Shown piece by piece: positions 41,183 through 49,054 of a stretch of 64,000 nt of DNA (positions within the stretch are counted from its first letter, which is position 1; the number at the start of each line of letters is the position of its first letter). The stretch is taken from NCBI GenBank assembly GCA_910578515.1, contig CAJTQR010000005.1, forward strand, positions 248,001 through 312,000. The letters run 5' to 3'. The notes below the pieces were generated by a model, which searched no databases, was not told the DNA's origin, and was given only the letters and a program-made list of their open reading frames with translations. A program made the translations under genes and the position numbers. Source of the stretch: an uncultured Duncaniella sp. Lineage in GTDB: Bacteria > Bacteroidota > Bacteroidia > Bacteroidales > Muribaculaceae.

Positions 41183-41776
41183 ATGAAGATACTCCACATA
41201 TCAGATACGCATGGTTTACACCATCAACTTCGCAATCTTCCTGAAGCTAATGTAGTTGTTCATTCTGGCGACTTTACTATGACGGGGGCAGAACAAGAGG
41301 CTATTGATTTCCTCAATTGGTTCTGCGATTTGCCTTATGACCACAAGATTTTTATCTGTGGCAATCACGATGATTGTTTATATGGAGCCAATATCGATGG
41401 TCTCGACCCAAACGTGCATTATCTCTGCAACACAGGTGTAGAGATTGATGGAATTAAATTTTATGGTGTACCTATGTTTATGGGAGACTGTGTCACTGAC
41501 CGACAGATACGCAACATTAAGAAAATCCCATCTGATACAGATGTGCTGATAACTCATAGTCCGGCATTCGGAATACTTGATTTCGATGATAACATCAATT
41601 ATGGAGACGAGCAACTTCTCACAAGGATAATTGAAGTTCAACCTCGCCTTCACTTGTTTGGACATATCCACTCCAACCATGGTCTTACAACCCAACACGG
41701 TATAACATTCTCCAATGGAGCTATAATGAATGCCGATTACACAACTATCAACTTACCCAATAATTTAGAAATTTAA
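41183..41776 (+). CDS. Calcineurin-like metallophosphoesterase
   Basis: 197 residues. Metal ligands appear in order: MKILHISDTHG (D-x-H), VVVHSGDFTMTG (GD), ICGNHDD (GNHD), ITHSPAF and LFGHIHSNHG (GHxH). This fold hydrolyses phosphoesters, including cyclic 2',3'-phosphates and nucleic-acid ends in some relatives. It precedes a PD-(D/E)XK gene by 3 bp. Near RNA ligase genes it could trim RNA ends, but that is inference. Confidence 0.92.
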   Translation: MKILHISDTHGLHHQLRNLPEANVVVHSGDFTMTGAEQEAIDFLNWFCDLPYDHKIFICGNHDDCLYGANIDGLDPNVHYLCNTGVEIDGIKFYGVPMFMGDCVTDRQIRNIKKIPSDTDVLITHSPAFGILDFDDNINYGDEQLLTRIIEVQPRLHLFGHIHSNHGLTTQHGITFSNGAIMNADYTTINLPNNLEI

Positions 41777-41779
41777 TTT

Positions 41780-42895
41780 ATGAATTCGACGACATTTGAT
41801 TATTTGAAAAATTCGCCAATGTTTCAGTTAAGTTTGGCGTCTAAAGAATTATTCCATTCTAATTTTTTATTTTGGATTTGGCAACAAAACTCAGAGTTAT
41901 TCAAGACTCTGATACGAAATATAACTTCAGATACTACAATTGGCTCCGATTGGCCCCGCAAATATATTTTGAAACGAGAATACCACAACTATGACCTCTG
42001 TGTACTTGATGAAAATAATAAAGTTCTTTTGGTGATTGAAAATAAGGTTAAAAGTATACCGACATTTAAGCAATTAAATGAGTATCTCCGTGAAGGGAAT
42101 AGGCATATTCTATTGTCTTTGGCTTCTGATTTCCCGGAAAAAGAAAAAATAGAACATTGGGAAATAGTCAGCTATGAAACTTTGGGTAAGGCTCTGAAAG
42201 AGTTATCGACAGATTTATCTGGATATCATAAAGATATTATAGATGACTATTCTGAGATGATACAGCATTTGCATAAAGTTCAGTTAGAATGGTCGATAGA
42301 TGCTGACACTGATTTTTTTAATTCAGATAATGATTGTAACATTCTAAGGATAAACGACATCAGAGAAAAAATCAGATTCAGCAAGATGCTTGTGATGCTC
42401 CAAAAACGAATAGTCAATAAACTCGGTATCGAACCGTATTTGAATACTGATAGAGATTATGTTTTCAATACAGCCGGAAAAGTATTTATGAATTGGGGGA
42501 TGACAAGAGGGATGGGATTACTTGAAGTGAAAATTCTTGTTGCAAAGAATATAGCTCTCCTGGTACAGATACAAGGTGAGCAGTATCGCCATGCGGTTGA
42601 ATTATATGGGATAGATAAAAGATTAGATGACAATTGGAATGATATTTTACAAGATTCAAGACTAAATTGGTTCTTTAGAAGCAACAATCTAAAAACTCCA
42701 TTCCATCCATTCTCAAATTCCGAATTACCGTTAACGGTATGGCCCAAAAATGGGGGCTGCAATCATTTTGGGAATCAATTTTTATATCAGTCAATAAAAA
42801 TACCAAATAACACAAAAATTCATGAATTGTTAGATATAATTGTCTCAGATTGCTTGAAAATTAAAAATATAACCGGAACGAGTGTTGCCGATTGA
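41780..42895 (+). CDS. PD-(D/E)XK nuclease superfamily protein
   Basis: 371 residues. KELFHSNFLFWIWQQNSELF at the N-terminus is the family's opening helix, and YDLCVLDENNKVLLVIENKV (near residues 72-91) provides D...E-x-K of the PD-(D/E)XK core, followed by TFKQLNEYL. Resembles the Bacteroidales PDDEXK_4 group. The stop codon overlaps the class B box of the next promoter. Probable nuclease; substrate unknown. Confidence 0.85.
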   Translation: MNSTTFDYLKNSPMFQLSLASKELFHSNFLFWIWQQNSELFKTLIRNITSDTTIGSDWPRKYILKREYHNYDLCVLDENNKVLLVIENKVKSIPTFKQLNEYLREGNRHILLSLASDFPEKEKIEHWEIVSYETLGKALKELSTDLSGYHKDIIDDYSEMIQHLHKVQLEWSIDADTDFFNSDNDCNILRINDIREKIRFSKMLVMLQKRIVNKLGIEPYLNTDRDYVFNTAGKVFMNWGMTRGMGLLEVKILVAKNIALLVQIQGEQYRHAVELYGIDKRLDDNWNDILQDSRLNWFFRSNNLKTPFHPFSNSELPLTVWPKNGGCNHFGNQFLYQSIKIPNNTKIHELLDIIVSDCLKIKNITGTSVAD

Positions 42896-42908
42896 ACATT
42901 TAACTTTG
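42885..42908 (+). promoter_or_regulatory. Promoter with class B box (small VEKL protein 2)
   Basis: TTGCCGATT (42885-42893), 7-bp spacer, TAACTTTG (42901-42908). The box and spacing are identical to those at 43200-43223. Confidence 0.75.
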
Positions 42909-42934
42909 CCAGCGAACCAATAAACCATACAACT

Positions 42935-43138
42935 ATGCCATACGCATTTAAAGTAACTGCAAAACAGAGCATCGGCGGTAGCAAGGGTATCGCCAAAGGA
43001 CTTAGTGTTCAATGTGTCGAGAAAGGATGCTCATCTCCGCAAATCAAAACGATTCTTGAAGCCTACAAGCGGCAGTATGGAATCGAGATTAAAGGAATAT
43101 CCGTGAGCACAGGATATTTTGCCGTGGAAAAACTTTGA
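42935..43138 (+). CDS. Small VEKL-ending protein, copy 2
   Basis: 67 residues (MPYAFKVTAKQSIGGSKGIA ...). Paralogue of the 72-residue protein at 36858; both end in VEKL. Possibly a fold of about 60 residues with K/S-rich loops. Has its own class B promoter and terminator. Confidence 0.75.
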   Translation: MPYAFKVTAKQSIGGSKGIAKGLSVQCVEKGCSSPQIKTILEAYKRQYGIEIKGISVSTGYFAVEKL

Positions 43139-43153
43139 TTTTAACTAACAGAC

Positions 43154-43186
43154 AAAATCGGCATAAAAATTGCCGATTTTATTTTA
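43154..43186 (+). terminator. Terminator after small VEKL protein 2
   Basis: AAAATCGGCA (43154-43163) pairs with TGCCGATTTT (43171-43180), followed by ATTTT. The stem includes two further TTGCCGATT-like half sites. Confidence 0.7.
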
Positions 43187-43223
43187 ATCGGAAATTATAT
43201 TGCCGATTAAAGACCTAACTTTG
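43184..43223 (+). promoter_or_regulatory. Promoter with class B box (WYL2-RtcB2-PrfH operon)
   Basis: TTAATCGG (43184-43191) and CCGATTAA (43203-43210) form an inverted repeat; TTGCCGATT (43200-43208), 7-bp spacer, TAACTTTG (43216-43223). Confidence 0.75.
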
Positions 43224-43249
43224 TGGTGTAAATCAAAAACAGACTCACA

Positions 43250-43729
43250 ATGAAATCAAAAACTCTGATTTTTCTAAAGCCTTTCACCATCAAGAATCCG
43301 ACTCTTGATGAACAAAATGCGTTCATGATGCGCGAGACTGTAAATGAGGTTGAATGTTCCGATATGGGGATAATCTACAACAACAATCAATTGTACGGAA
43401 AGAACCTATTTGAATTCATCATGCAAGAGGTAAAATGCCTCAGACCAGAATGGATTGTAGCCGAGGGTCAATGCGCCACGGTTGCACTGACCTTGAAAAA
43501 TCAGAGAAAGATTCTTCTCAATCCTAAGGTTTCATTCGATGCCCTCAACGACGTGCCTGAAAATACACGTCAGAATACATTCGGATTCTTTGATGACCGG
43601 CATCAGCAGGACTACGAACGATTCCTAACCGTGTACCCCCATGCAGCATGGTTTCCGCAGGATGATAATCTGGCTTTGTTTACTATTAAAGAGGCTATTC
43701 AATCTATAATCGAGACAGGAGAATGGTAG
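43250..43729 (+). CDS. Unknown protein, first gene of the WYL2 operon
   Basis: 159 residues. LRPEWIVAEGQCATVALTLK, KILLNPKVSFDAL and a final VYPHAAWFPQDDNLALFTIK give an alternating alpha/beta pattern that recalls small alpha/beta-hydrolase-like proteins (YqiA type), though no certain catalytic triad is visible. Overlaps the WYL2 start by 7 bp. Confidence 0.7.
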   Translation: MKSKTLIFLKPFTIKNPTLDEQNAFMMRETVNEVECSDMGIIYNNNQLYGKNLFEFIMQEVKCLRPEWIVAEGQCATVALTLKNQRKILLNPKVSFDALNDVPENTRQNTFGFFDDRHQQDYERFLTVYPHAAWFPQDDNLALFTIKEAIQSIIETGEW

Positions 43730-44625
43730 AATTACTTTTGAAGCGTTATCTTTGGCTGATTGACACATTGAAACGCAACGGCGAACTGACTTTTGAGGAA
43801 ATCTCAGAGAAGTGGGAAACATCTACTGTAAATGATAATGGCTCCGTCCTGACGAAACGCACATTTTACAATCATTGTCAGGCTATTGCCAGGCATTTCG
43901 GTATCGATATAGAGTGTCGTCGGGGACGAGGACTAAACCTTTACCGCATAGTCAATCCTGAAGTGGTTGAGGAAAATTCACTGACGAAATGGGCTCTTGA
44001 CAGTTTTGCTATCGGAGAGCTGCTTCTCGGCAATGCCGGTATATCTGAAAAGATTTTATTGGAGGATATTCCATCTGGGCGCGAATGGCTGGAGCCAATA
44101 CTGACAGCATTGCAACAAAATCGGGAAATAAAACTGACTTACGAGAATTTTGTCGGCATCAAATTTTCCGGTACGGTACAGCCTCTTTGTGTCAAGTTAT
44201 TCAAGCGTAGATGGTATGTGCTTACACAGTTGCCAGATGGACGTAGACGGATATTCTCATTAGACCGTATACAATTGTTAGAAGTCACCGCGAATCAATT
44301 TGATTATCCTTCGGACTTTGTTCCGGTCGACTATTTCCATGACGTATTTGGCATAATCGCCGGGACAGAAAGTAAGATTGAGAATATTCTATTACGTACC
44401 TACTCCGAACTGCCGGGTTATCTCCGTTCACTGCCTCTCCACCACAGTCAGCAGGAACTGGAGACCAAGGATGGATACACAGACTTTTCGCTATGCCTTA
44501 TCCCCACATTTGATTTCATTCAGGAACTGCTCCTTCATCGCGACCAACTTGAAGTGCTTCAACCACAGTCGCTACGTGATGAAATGTTAGAGCTAATTTC
44601 AAAAATGAAAAACCAGTATGAATAA
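43723..44625 (+). CDS. WYL-domain transcriptional regulator 2
   Basis: 300 residues, paralogue of WYL regulator 1 along the full length (shared LTKWALDSFAIGELL, DIPSGREWLEPILTALQQNR, KRRWYVL, SLPLHHSQQELETKDGYTDF). HTH at the N-terminus (FEEISEKWETS, LTKRTFYNHCQAIARHFGID). It lies in an operon whose promoter has a class B box, a natural candidate for its own binding site. Overlaps the next gene by 8 bp. Confidence 0.92.
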   Translation: MVELLLKRYLWLIDTLKRNGELTFEEISEKWETSTVNDNGSVLTKRTFYNHCQAIARHFGIDIECRRGRGLNLYRIVNPEVVEENSLTKWALDSFAIGELLLGNAGISEKILLEDIPSGREWLEPILTALQQNREIKLTYENFVGIKFSGTVQPLCVKLFKRRWYVLTQLPDGRRRIFSLDRIQLLEVTANQFDYPSDFVPVDYFHDVFGIIAGTESKIENILLRTYSELPGYLRSLPLHHSQQELETKDGYTDFSLCLIPTFDFIQELLLHRDQLEVLQPQSLRDEMLELISKMKNQYE

Positions 44626-45412
44626 TATTACCACAGGAAATACGCCCATATACTCCGGCTTGAAAGATTGGGATGAGGCGATAGGAGGCTTTGTCCCGGG
44701 GCAGTTAATTATAGTTGCTGCCCGGCCGGCAATGGGTAAAACGGCCTTTGCAATAACGTTATTAAAAAAATTAGCGATTATACGAAATATTCCAGTAGCC
44801 TTCTTCTCTTTGGAAATGACTTCCCATCAAATAGTTCTGAGATTATTGGCAAATGTATTTAATTGCTCTCCCAACTATTGGCGAGAGGGACCACAGTGTG
44901 AAATAGATGACCGAGCGATAATGGCAGAACGGGTTATTAAGGACACTCCATTATATCTTGATGATACTCTAAAGTTATCATTAAAAGCCCTTGACGCAAA
45001 AATTTCAGAGCTTAAATCTGAAGGAATTAAAGTTGTGATAATTGACTATATGCAACTTTTAGACGACTTACAAAAAGATGCCGAACTCGCTTTGTCGACT
45101 TTGAAACGGATTGCCGAAGAACATAAAATTTCTCTGATTGCATTGTCGCAGGTGAGTAGGTCTGATATGGAAATATTACCAGATGGAACTTTGGATGTGG
45201 AATCATCTTGCCATATTTTCGGTGAGAGATACAGCAAATATGCTGATATAGTTAGCATAATACATCGACCTGCGTATTATTCCAGAGAAATGTGGTCATG
45301 TCAATATGGAGATATCGCTGAAATACATTTTGTTAAAAACAATCATTGTGACACAAAGTATATAAAATTGAAATTTGCTAGTGCGTCTGCAAAAATCTCT
45401 AATATAAATTAG
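44618..45412 (+). CDS. DnaB-like RecA-fold ATPase without the N-terminal domain
   Basis: 264 residues covering only the DnaB C-terminal ATPase: GLKDWDEAIGGFVPGQLIIV, Walker A ARPAMGKTAFA, ALDAKISELKSEGIKVVIID (Walker B IIDYMQLL), LIALSQVSRSDM. The final DnaB-type H-loop RYSKYADIVSIIHRP is present. No primase-binding N-domain, so it is not a replicative helicase; it may act as a DNA/RNA motor beside DprA and RtcB2. 8-bp overlap with WYL2. Confidence 0.87.
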   Translation: MNNITTGNTPIYSGLKDWDEAIGGFVPGQLIIVAARPAMGKTAFAITLLKKLAIIRNIPVAFFSLEMTSHQIVLRLLANVFNCSPNYWREGPQCEIDDRAIMAERVIKDTPLYLDDTLKLSLKALDAKISELKSEGIKVVIIDYMQLLDDLQKDAELALSTLKRIAEEHKISLIALSQVSRSDMEILPDGTLDVESSCHIFGERYSKYADIVSIIHRPAYYSREMWSCQYGDIAEIHFVKNNHCDTKYIKLKFASASAKISNIN

Positions 45413-45419
45413 AAGTGAT

Positions 45420-46226
45420 ATGAATGACAACAAACTTACTATAGAAGAAATTCAATGTCTTATATGGTTTGGGCTTACACTGCACCAAATCAGAAAGACA
45501 GATTTAGCTACTTTTGAACGACTATACTACGAAAATCAGGCGCAATTCGACGTGTGGCTTGATAAAGCAGAAAAGTTGTTCGACAGGGAATATGAAATGG
45601 GGGTTAAGGTCATGTCGATTCAAGATGGCAATTATCCCGCTAATCTTTTAGCAATTGGTAACGATGCGCCACCTATAATTCATCTATTGGGAAATTCAAG
45701 GCTTATTGAAAGAACGGATTCGGTTGCAATAGTAGGAGCAAGAGCTGCCGATCGTCAAGGATTGGACGCAGCTTTCTCCCTTGGGGCGAAGTATGCTTCC
45801 GAAGGCAAGGTGATTGTCAGTGGGTTAGCTTTTGGTTGCGACAAAGCAGCTCACGAAGGTTGCCTGAGTGTGGGTGGTGAAACAATAGCAGTTGTAGCTT
45901 CCGGACTGAATATAACTCACCCGATTGAAAACAGGCCGCTCCAATCAAGAATAATAGAGAATGATGGGTTATTGCTTTCTGAACAACCTTTCGGAGTAAA
46001 GGCAAACCCTTCACGCCTTGTTGCCCGTAATAGATTACAGGTTGCACTTTCAGAATCGGTCATTCTTGCACAAAGTCCGGAGCAAAGCGGTTCAATGCAC
46101 ACGATGCGTTTCGCACGCAAATATTATAAAAAAAGTTATGCCGTAGAGTTTTCAAAATACACAGAAATCAATGGCGGCAATAGGCTACTAATCGAATCCA
46201 GACAAGCAATTCCTTTAAAATCATGA
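45420..46226 (+). CDS. DprA/Smf-like DNA-processing protein
   Basis: 268 residues. The Rossmann-type DprA core is present: VAIVGARAADRQGLDAA, GKVIVSGLAFGCDKAAHEGC, ETIAVVASGLNITHPIENRP, LLLSEQPFGVKANPSRLVAR then NR, and EQSGSMHTMRFA. The winged C-domain of housekeeping DprA is absent. DprA binds ssDNA and loads RecA in transformation; shorter relatives occur in defence and accessory operons. Overlaps RtcB2 by 4 bp. Confidence 0.88.
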   Translation: MNDNKLTIEEIQCLIWFGLTLHQIRKTDLATFERLYYENQAQFDVWLDKAEKLFDREYEMGVKVMSIQDGNYPANLLAIGNDAPPIIHLLGNSRLIERTDSVAIVGARAADRQGLDAAFSLGAKYASEGKVIVSGLAFGCDKAAHEGCLSVGGETIAVVASGLNITHPIENRPLQSRIIENDGLLLSEQPFGVKANPSRLVARNRLQVALSESVILAQSPEQSGSMHTMRFARKYYKKSYAVEFSKYTEINGGNRLLIESRQAIPLKS

Positions 46227-47425
46227 TAATTCAAGGAGAACATACATCGGCTGAAATTTTCACCGAAAATATCGAAACGGCCGCAATTGATTGGGTAAAG
46301 GCTCAGTGCGACCATCCGGCATTCGAAAGTGTGCGGATAGTGCAGATGCCCGATGTCCATACCGGAAATTCTTGCAATGTAGGTACTGCTTACCGTATCG
46401 GTGCATACGTCAATCCAGACCATGTGGGTGTTGACATCGGTTGCACAATCTCTATGCACCAGTTGTCAGAACAAATCAACTCTGATGACTTTGCGCTACT
46501 TGACCATCGTATTCGTGAAGTTGTGCCTACTGGAATGGATATCTGTACGAAGAACAGTCTGAACGAGAAAGAGTTTTTCAAGTTCCTCAATGCCCAATAC
46601 AACAAAGCCCGTTCCGCCGCTCCCGACCTTATAAATCCGGCACCGAGAATCGACACCCGTTTTATCTCCGACTTCTGCCGACGGATTAAGTTGCAGGAAG
46701 GCATCTTCTACAAGAGCATCGGCTCGTTGGGCGGTGGCAACCACTTTATTGAATATGGCGAAGATGCTGAAAGGGGAGATGGTTGGCTTACAATCCATTG
46801 CGGCTCACGCAATCTTGGGGTGAAGGTTGCCAATCACTGGCACAACATCGCCAATAATTCTAAACGGGCTGAATTCGTCGGATTTCTATGGGGCGATGCT
46901 CTCAACGGCTATCTTTCGGATATGATAATTGCTCAGGCTTACGCACTATACAACCATCAGATTATCCGCGACCGTATTTTGGCAATAATTCGCAAAATCA
47001 ATAAGGCAAAATGCGTTGAGTCAATCTTCACTACTCACAACTATGTCTCAGTTGATGAGGAGCACCCAATGCTTCGAAAGGGTGCGATTGACGCTTCCGA
47101 GGGCAGAAAAGTCGGCATTCCGTTCAACATGCGCGATGGTATTGCCATTTGCATCGGCAAAGGTAATGAGCAGTGGTTAAACACCGCTCCGCATGGTGCA
47201 GGACGCCTTATGTCGCGCGCACAAGCAAAGAAACAGATTGTATTAGGGGACTTTGAGAACTGCATGGACGGGATTTTCTCAACCTCAGTTTGCGAAAATA
47301 CTCTCGATGAGTCACCTCAGGCTTACAAGCCGATGGATGAAATTCTGTCGCTCATCAAGCCTACTGTCGAAGTAATTGCGATGATAAAACCACGTCTCAA
47401 CATTAAGGATGTCCCAAAATCATGA
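46223..47425 (+). CDS. rtcB: RtcB-family RNA ligase 2, coupled to PrfH
   Basis: 400 residues. MPDVHTGNSCNVGTA, GVDIGCTISMHQL, SIGSLGGGNHFIEYGE, TIHCGSRNLGVKVA, APHGAGRLMSR. The DxGC motif and HGAGR are retained. It diverges from RtcB1 in the N-terminus and in DIGCT for DIGCG. Overlaps PrfH by 4 bp. Coupled RtcB2-PrfH pairs are known to repair and rescue ribosomes cut in the 16S decoding centre; this operon fits that arrangement. Confidence 0.93.
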   Translation: MIIQGEHTSAEIFTENIETAAIDWVKAQCDHPAFESVRIVQMPDVHTGNSCNVGTAYRIGAYVNPDHVGVDIGCTISMHQLSEQINSDDFALLDHRIREVVPTGMDICTKNSLNEKEFFKFLNAQYNKARSAAPDLINPAPRIDTRFISDFCRRIKLQEGIFYKSIGSLGGGNHFIEYGEDAERGDGWLTIHCGSRNLGVKVANHWHNIANNSKRAEFVGFLWGDALNGYLSDMIIAQAYALYNHQIIRDRILAIIRKINKAKCVESIFTTHNYVSVDEEHPMLRKGAIDASEGRKVGIPFNMRDGIAICIGKGNEQWLNTAPHGAGRLMSRAQAKKQIVLGDFENCMDGIFSTSVCENTLDESPQAYKPMDEILSLIKPTVEVIAMIKPRLNIKDVPKS

Positions 47426-48027
47426 AAAAATATATCCAACTGACAGCTGGTCGTGGGCCTGTTGAGTGTGCAAGAGCTGTTGCTTTGGTGGCAAAGGAAC
47501 TTGTGAAAGATTTGCCAAATCTTATTATGGTGGATGCAGAGGAGCATAACGCTTCACCAGACTGCTTCATGTCTATCACCTTAGGCTCGGAGGATGAAAT
47601 CACGCAATCAATCATTGACCAATGGGAAGGCACAGTGCAATGGCGTTCCACGCACAATCCATACCGCCCTGGTCATAAGCGCAGCAACTGGTTTGTCGGT
47701 GTCCACTTTATAGACCCGTTGACATTACCCGTTATCAGCGATACAGATATCGAATATGAGACGTGTCGCTCCGGAGGCAAAGGTGGACAGAATGTCAACA
47801 AAGTTGAGTCAACCGTCAGAGCAATTCATCGCCCCACAGGAATTTCTGTAAGATGTTCCGACGAGCGGTCACAGTTTCAAAACAAAGCGAGGGCAAGAGA
47901 GCGCCTTCTGCTCAAACTTACCAAAGCCCGGACAGCAGCCGAGAATAAAGCACGCGATGACTCATGGTCTCATCACCACTCCTTACTCCGAGGCAACCCC
48001 ACAAAAATCTTCAAAGGACCATTATAA
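47422..48027 (+). CDS. prfH: Peptide chain release factor homologue PrfH
   Basis: 201 residues. The GGQ motif is in CRSGGKGGQNVNKVESTVRA; FQNKARARERLLLKLTKART is the following helix. No RF1/RF2 codon-recognition domain 2/4 is present, as in PrfH. The N-terminal ~110 residues (YIQLTAGRGPVECARAVALV) are the PrfH-specific domain. It is the last gene of the operon, before a strong terminator. Function: peptidyl-tRNA hydrolysis on damaged ribosomes, before RtcB repair. Confidence 0.93.
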   Translation: MKKYIQLTAGRGPVECARAVALVAKELVKDLPNLIMVDAEEHNASPDCFMSITLGSEDEITQSIIDQWEGTVQWRSTHNPYRPGHKRSNWFVGVHFIDPLTLPVISDTDIEYETCRSGGKGGQNVNKVESTVRAIHRPTGISVRCSDERSQFQNKARARERLLLKLTKARTAAENKARDDSWSHHHSLLRGNPTKIFKGPL

Positions 48028-48034
48028 ATTATTA

Positions 48035-48081
48035 CTGTCCGATAAAATTTTTTGAATGAGTAAAAAAGTTTTATCGGACAG
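48035..48081. terminator. Bidirectional terminator hairpin between convergent genes
   Basis: CTGTCCGATAAAA (48035-48047) pairs with TTTTATCGGACAG (48069-48081); the inner TTTTTT and AAAAAA extend the stem. It can serve both prfH and the convergent aldo/keto reductase gene. Confidence 0.88.
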
Positions 48082-48124
48082 CAATAGTTTTTTATCTTCA
48101 TATTGTTATATTGAAATACGCATA

Positions 48125-48964
48125 TTATTTCCAACCCATGAACATCTTGACAACCTCGGGAGCATGGTGATCGAAGAACAGGCTCTGTTTTGTATCAAGA
48201 CCCGCGATAGCAGCCATGTCGTCCTGCGACAGCTCAAAGTCGAATATATCGAGGTTCTGCTGCATACGCTCTACATGAACTGACTTCGGGATGATAATCA
48301 CATCGCGCTGAATGAGCCAACGGAGGGCCACCTGTGCGACAGATTTGCCATATTTCTTACCGATTGCCTCAAGCACCGGGTTGGTAAAGAAGTTGTTGCG
48401 TCCCTCAGCAAGAGGAGCCCACGCCATCATGTGGGTGCCAAACTCTTTCATGTATCCCTGAGCCTCAATCTGCTGGTCAAACACATGGGTTTCAACCTGA
48501 TTGACCGCAGGAACAATCTCCACATTGCTTGCCAGGTCGATGAAATGGTCGGGGTAGAAATTGCTTACACCGATTGCGCGAACCTTGCCCTCTTTGTATG
48601 CAGCTTCCAATGCTCTGTATGCACCGTAGCGGTCGCAGAAGGGCTGGTGGAGGAGCATAAGGTCGATGTAGTCTGTGCCGAGTTTGCGCAGGCTCTCATC
48701 TATGGAAGCCTTTGCTTTGTCGAAGCCATAGTTGGAGATCCAGACCTTTGACACAAGGAACAGTTCATCACGGGCAATACCACTTTTCTTCACGGCCGCT
48801 CCAACGCCTTCCTCGTTATGATAGGCTTGTGCGGTGTCAATCATACGGTAGCCGACACTCAGAGCATCGGAAACACAACGTTCACACTCGGCAGGAGATA
48901 CCTGATACACTCCGTAGCCAATCTGGGGCATTACAACCCCGTTATTTAATGTTACTGTATTCAT
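48125..48964 (-). CDS. Aldo/keto reductase (AKR), 2,5-diketogluconate-reductase-like
   Basis: 279 residues, normal AKR length. VGYRMIDTAQAYHNEEGVGA (catalytic Asp and Tyr), VSKVWISN with Lys, LLHQPFCDRYG (catalytic His) and RAIGVSNFYPDHF; ALRWLIQRDVIIIPKSVHVE binds NADP(H). Reduces aldehydes or ketones. No signal peptide. Confidence 0.93.
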   Translation of the reverse strand: MNTVTLNNGVVMPQIGYGVYQVSPAECERCVSDALSVGYRMIDTAQAYHNEEGVGAAVKKSGIARDELFLVSKVWISNYGFDKAKASIDESLRKLGTDYIDLMLLHQPFCDRYGAYRALEAAYKEGKVRAIGVSNFYPDHFIDLASNVEIVPAVNQVETHVFDQQIEAQGYMKEFGTHMMAWAPLAEGRNNFFTNPVLEAIGKKYGKSVAQVALRWLIQRDVIIIPKSVHVERMQQNLDIFDFELSQDDMAAIAGLDTKQSLFFDHHAPEVVKMFMGWK

Positions 48965-49054
48965 TATAGTGGTTTTACTTGTTCTGCAAATTAAACAAAA
49001 CTCTGAAATCTTTGCTTAATACAAACTTCGGTAAGTTATACCTATTTTACCTTA

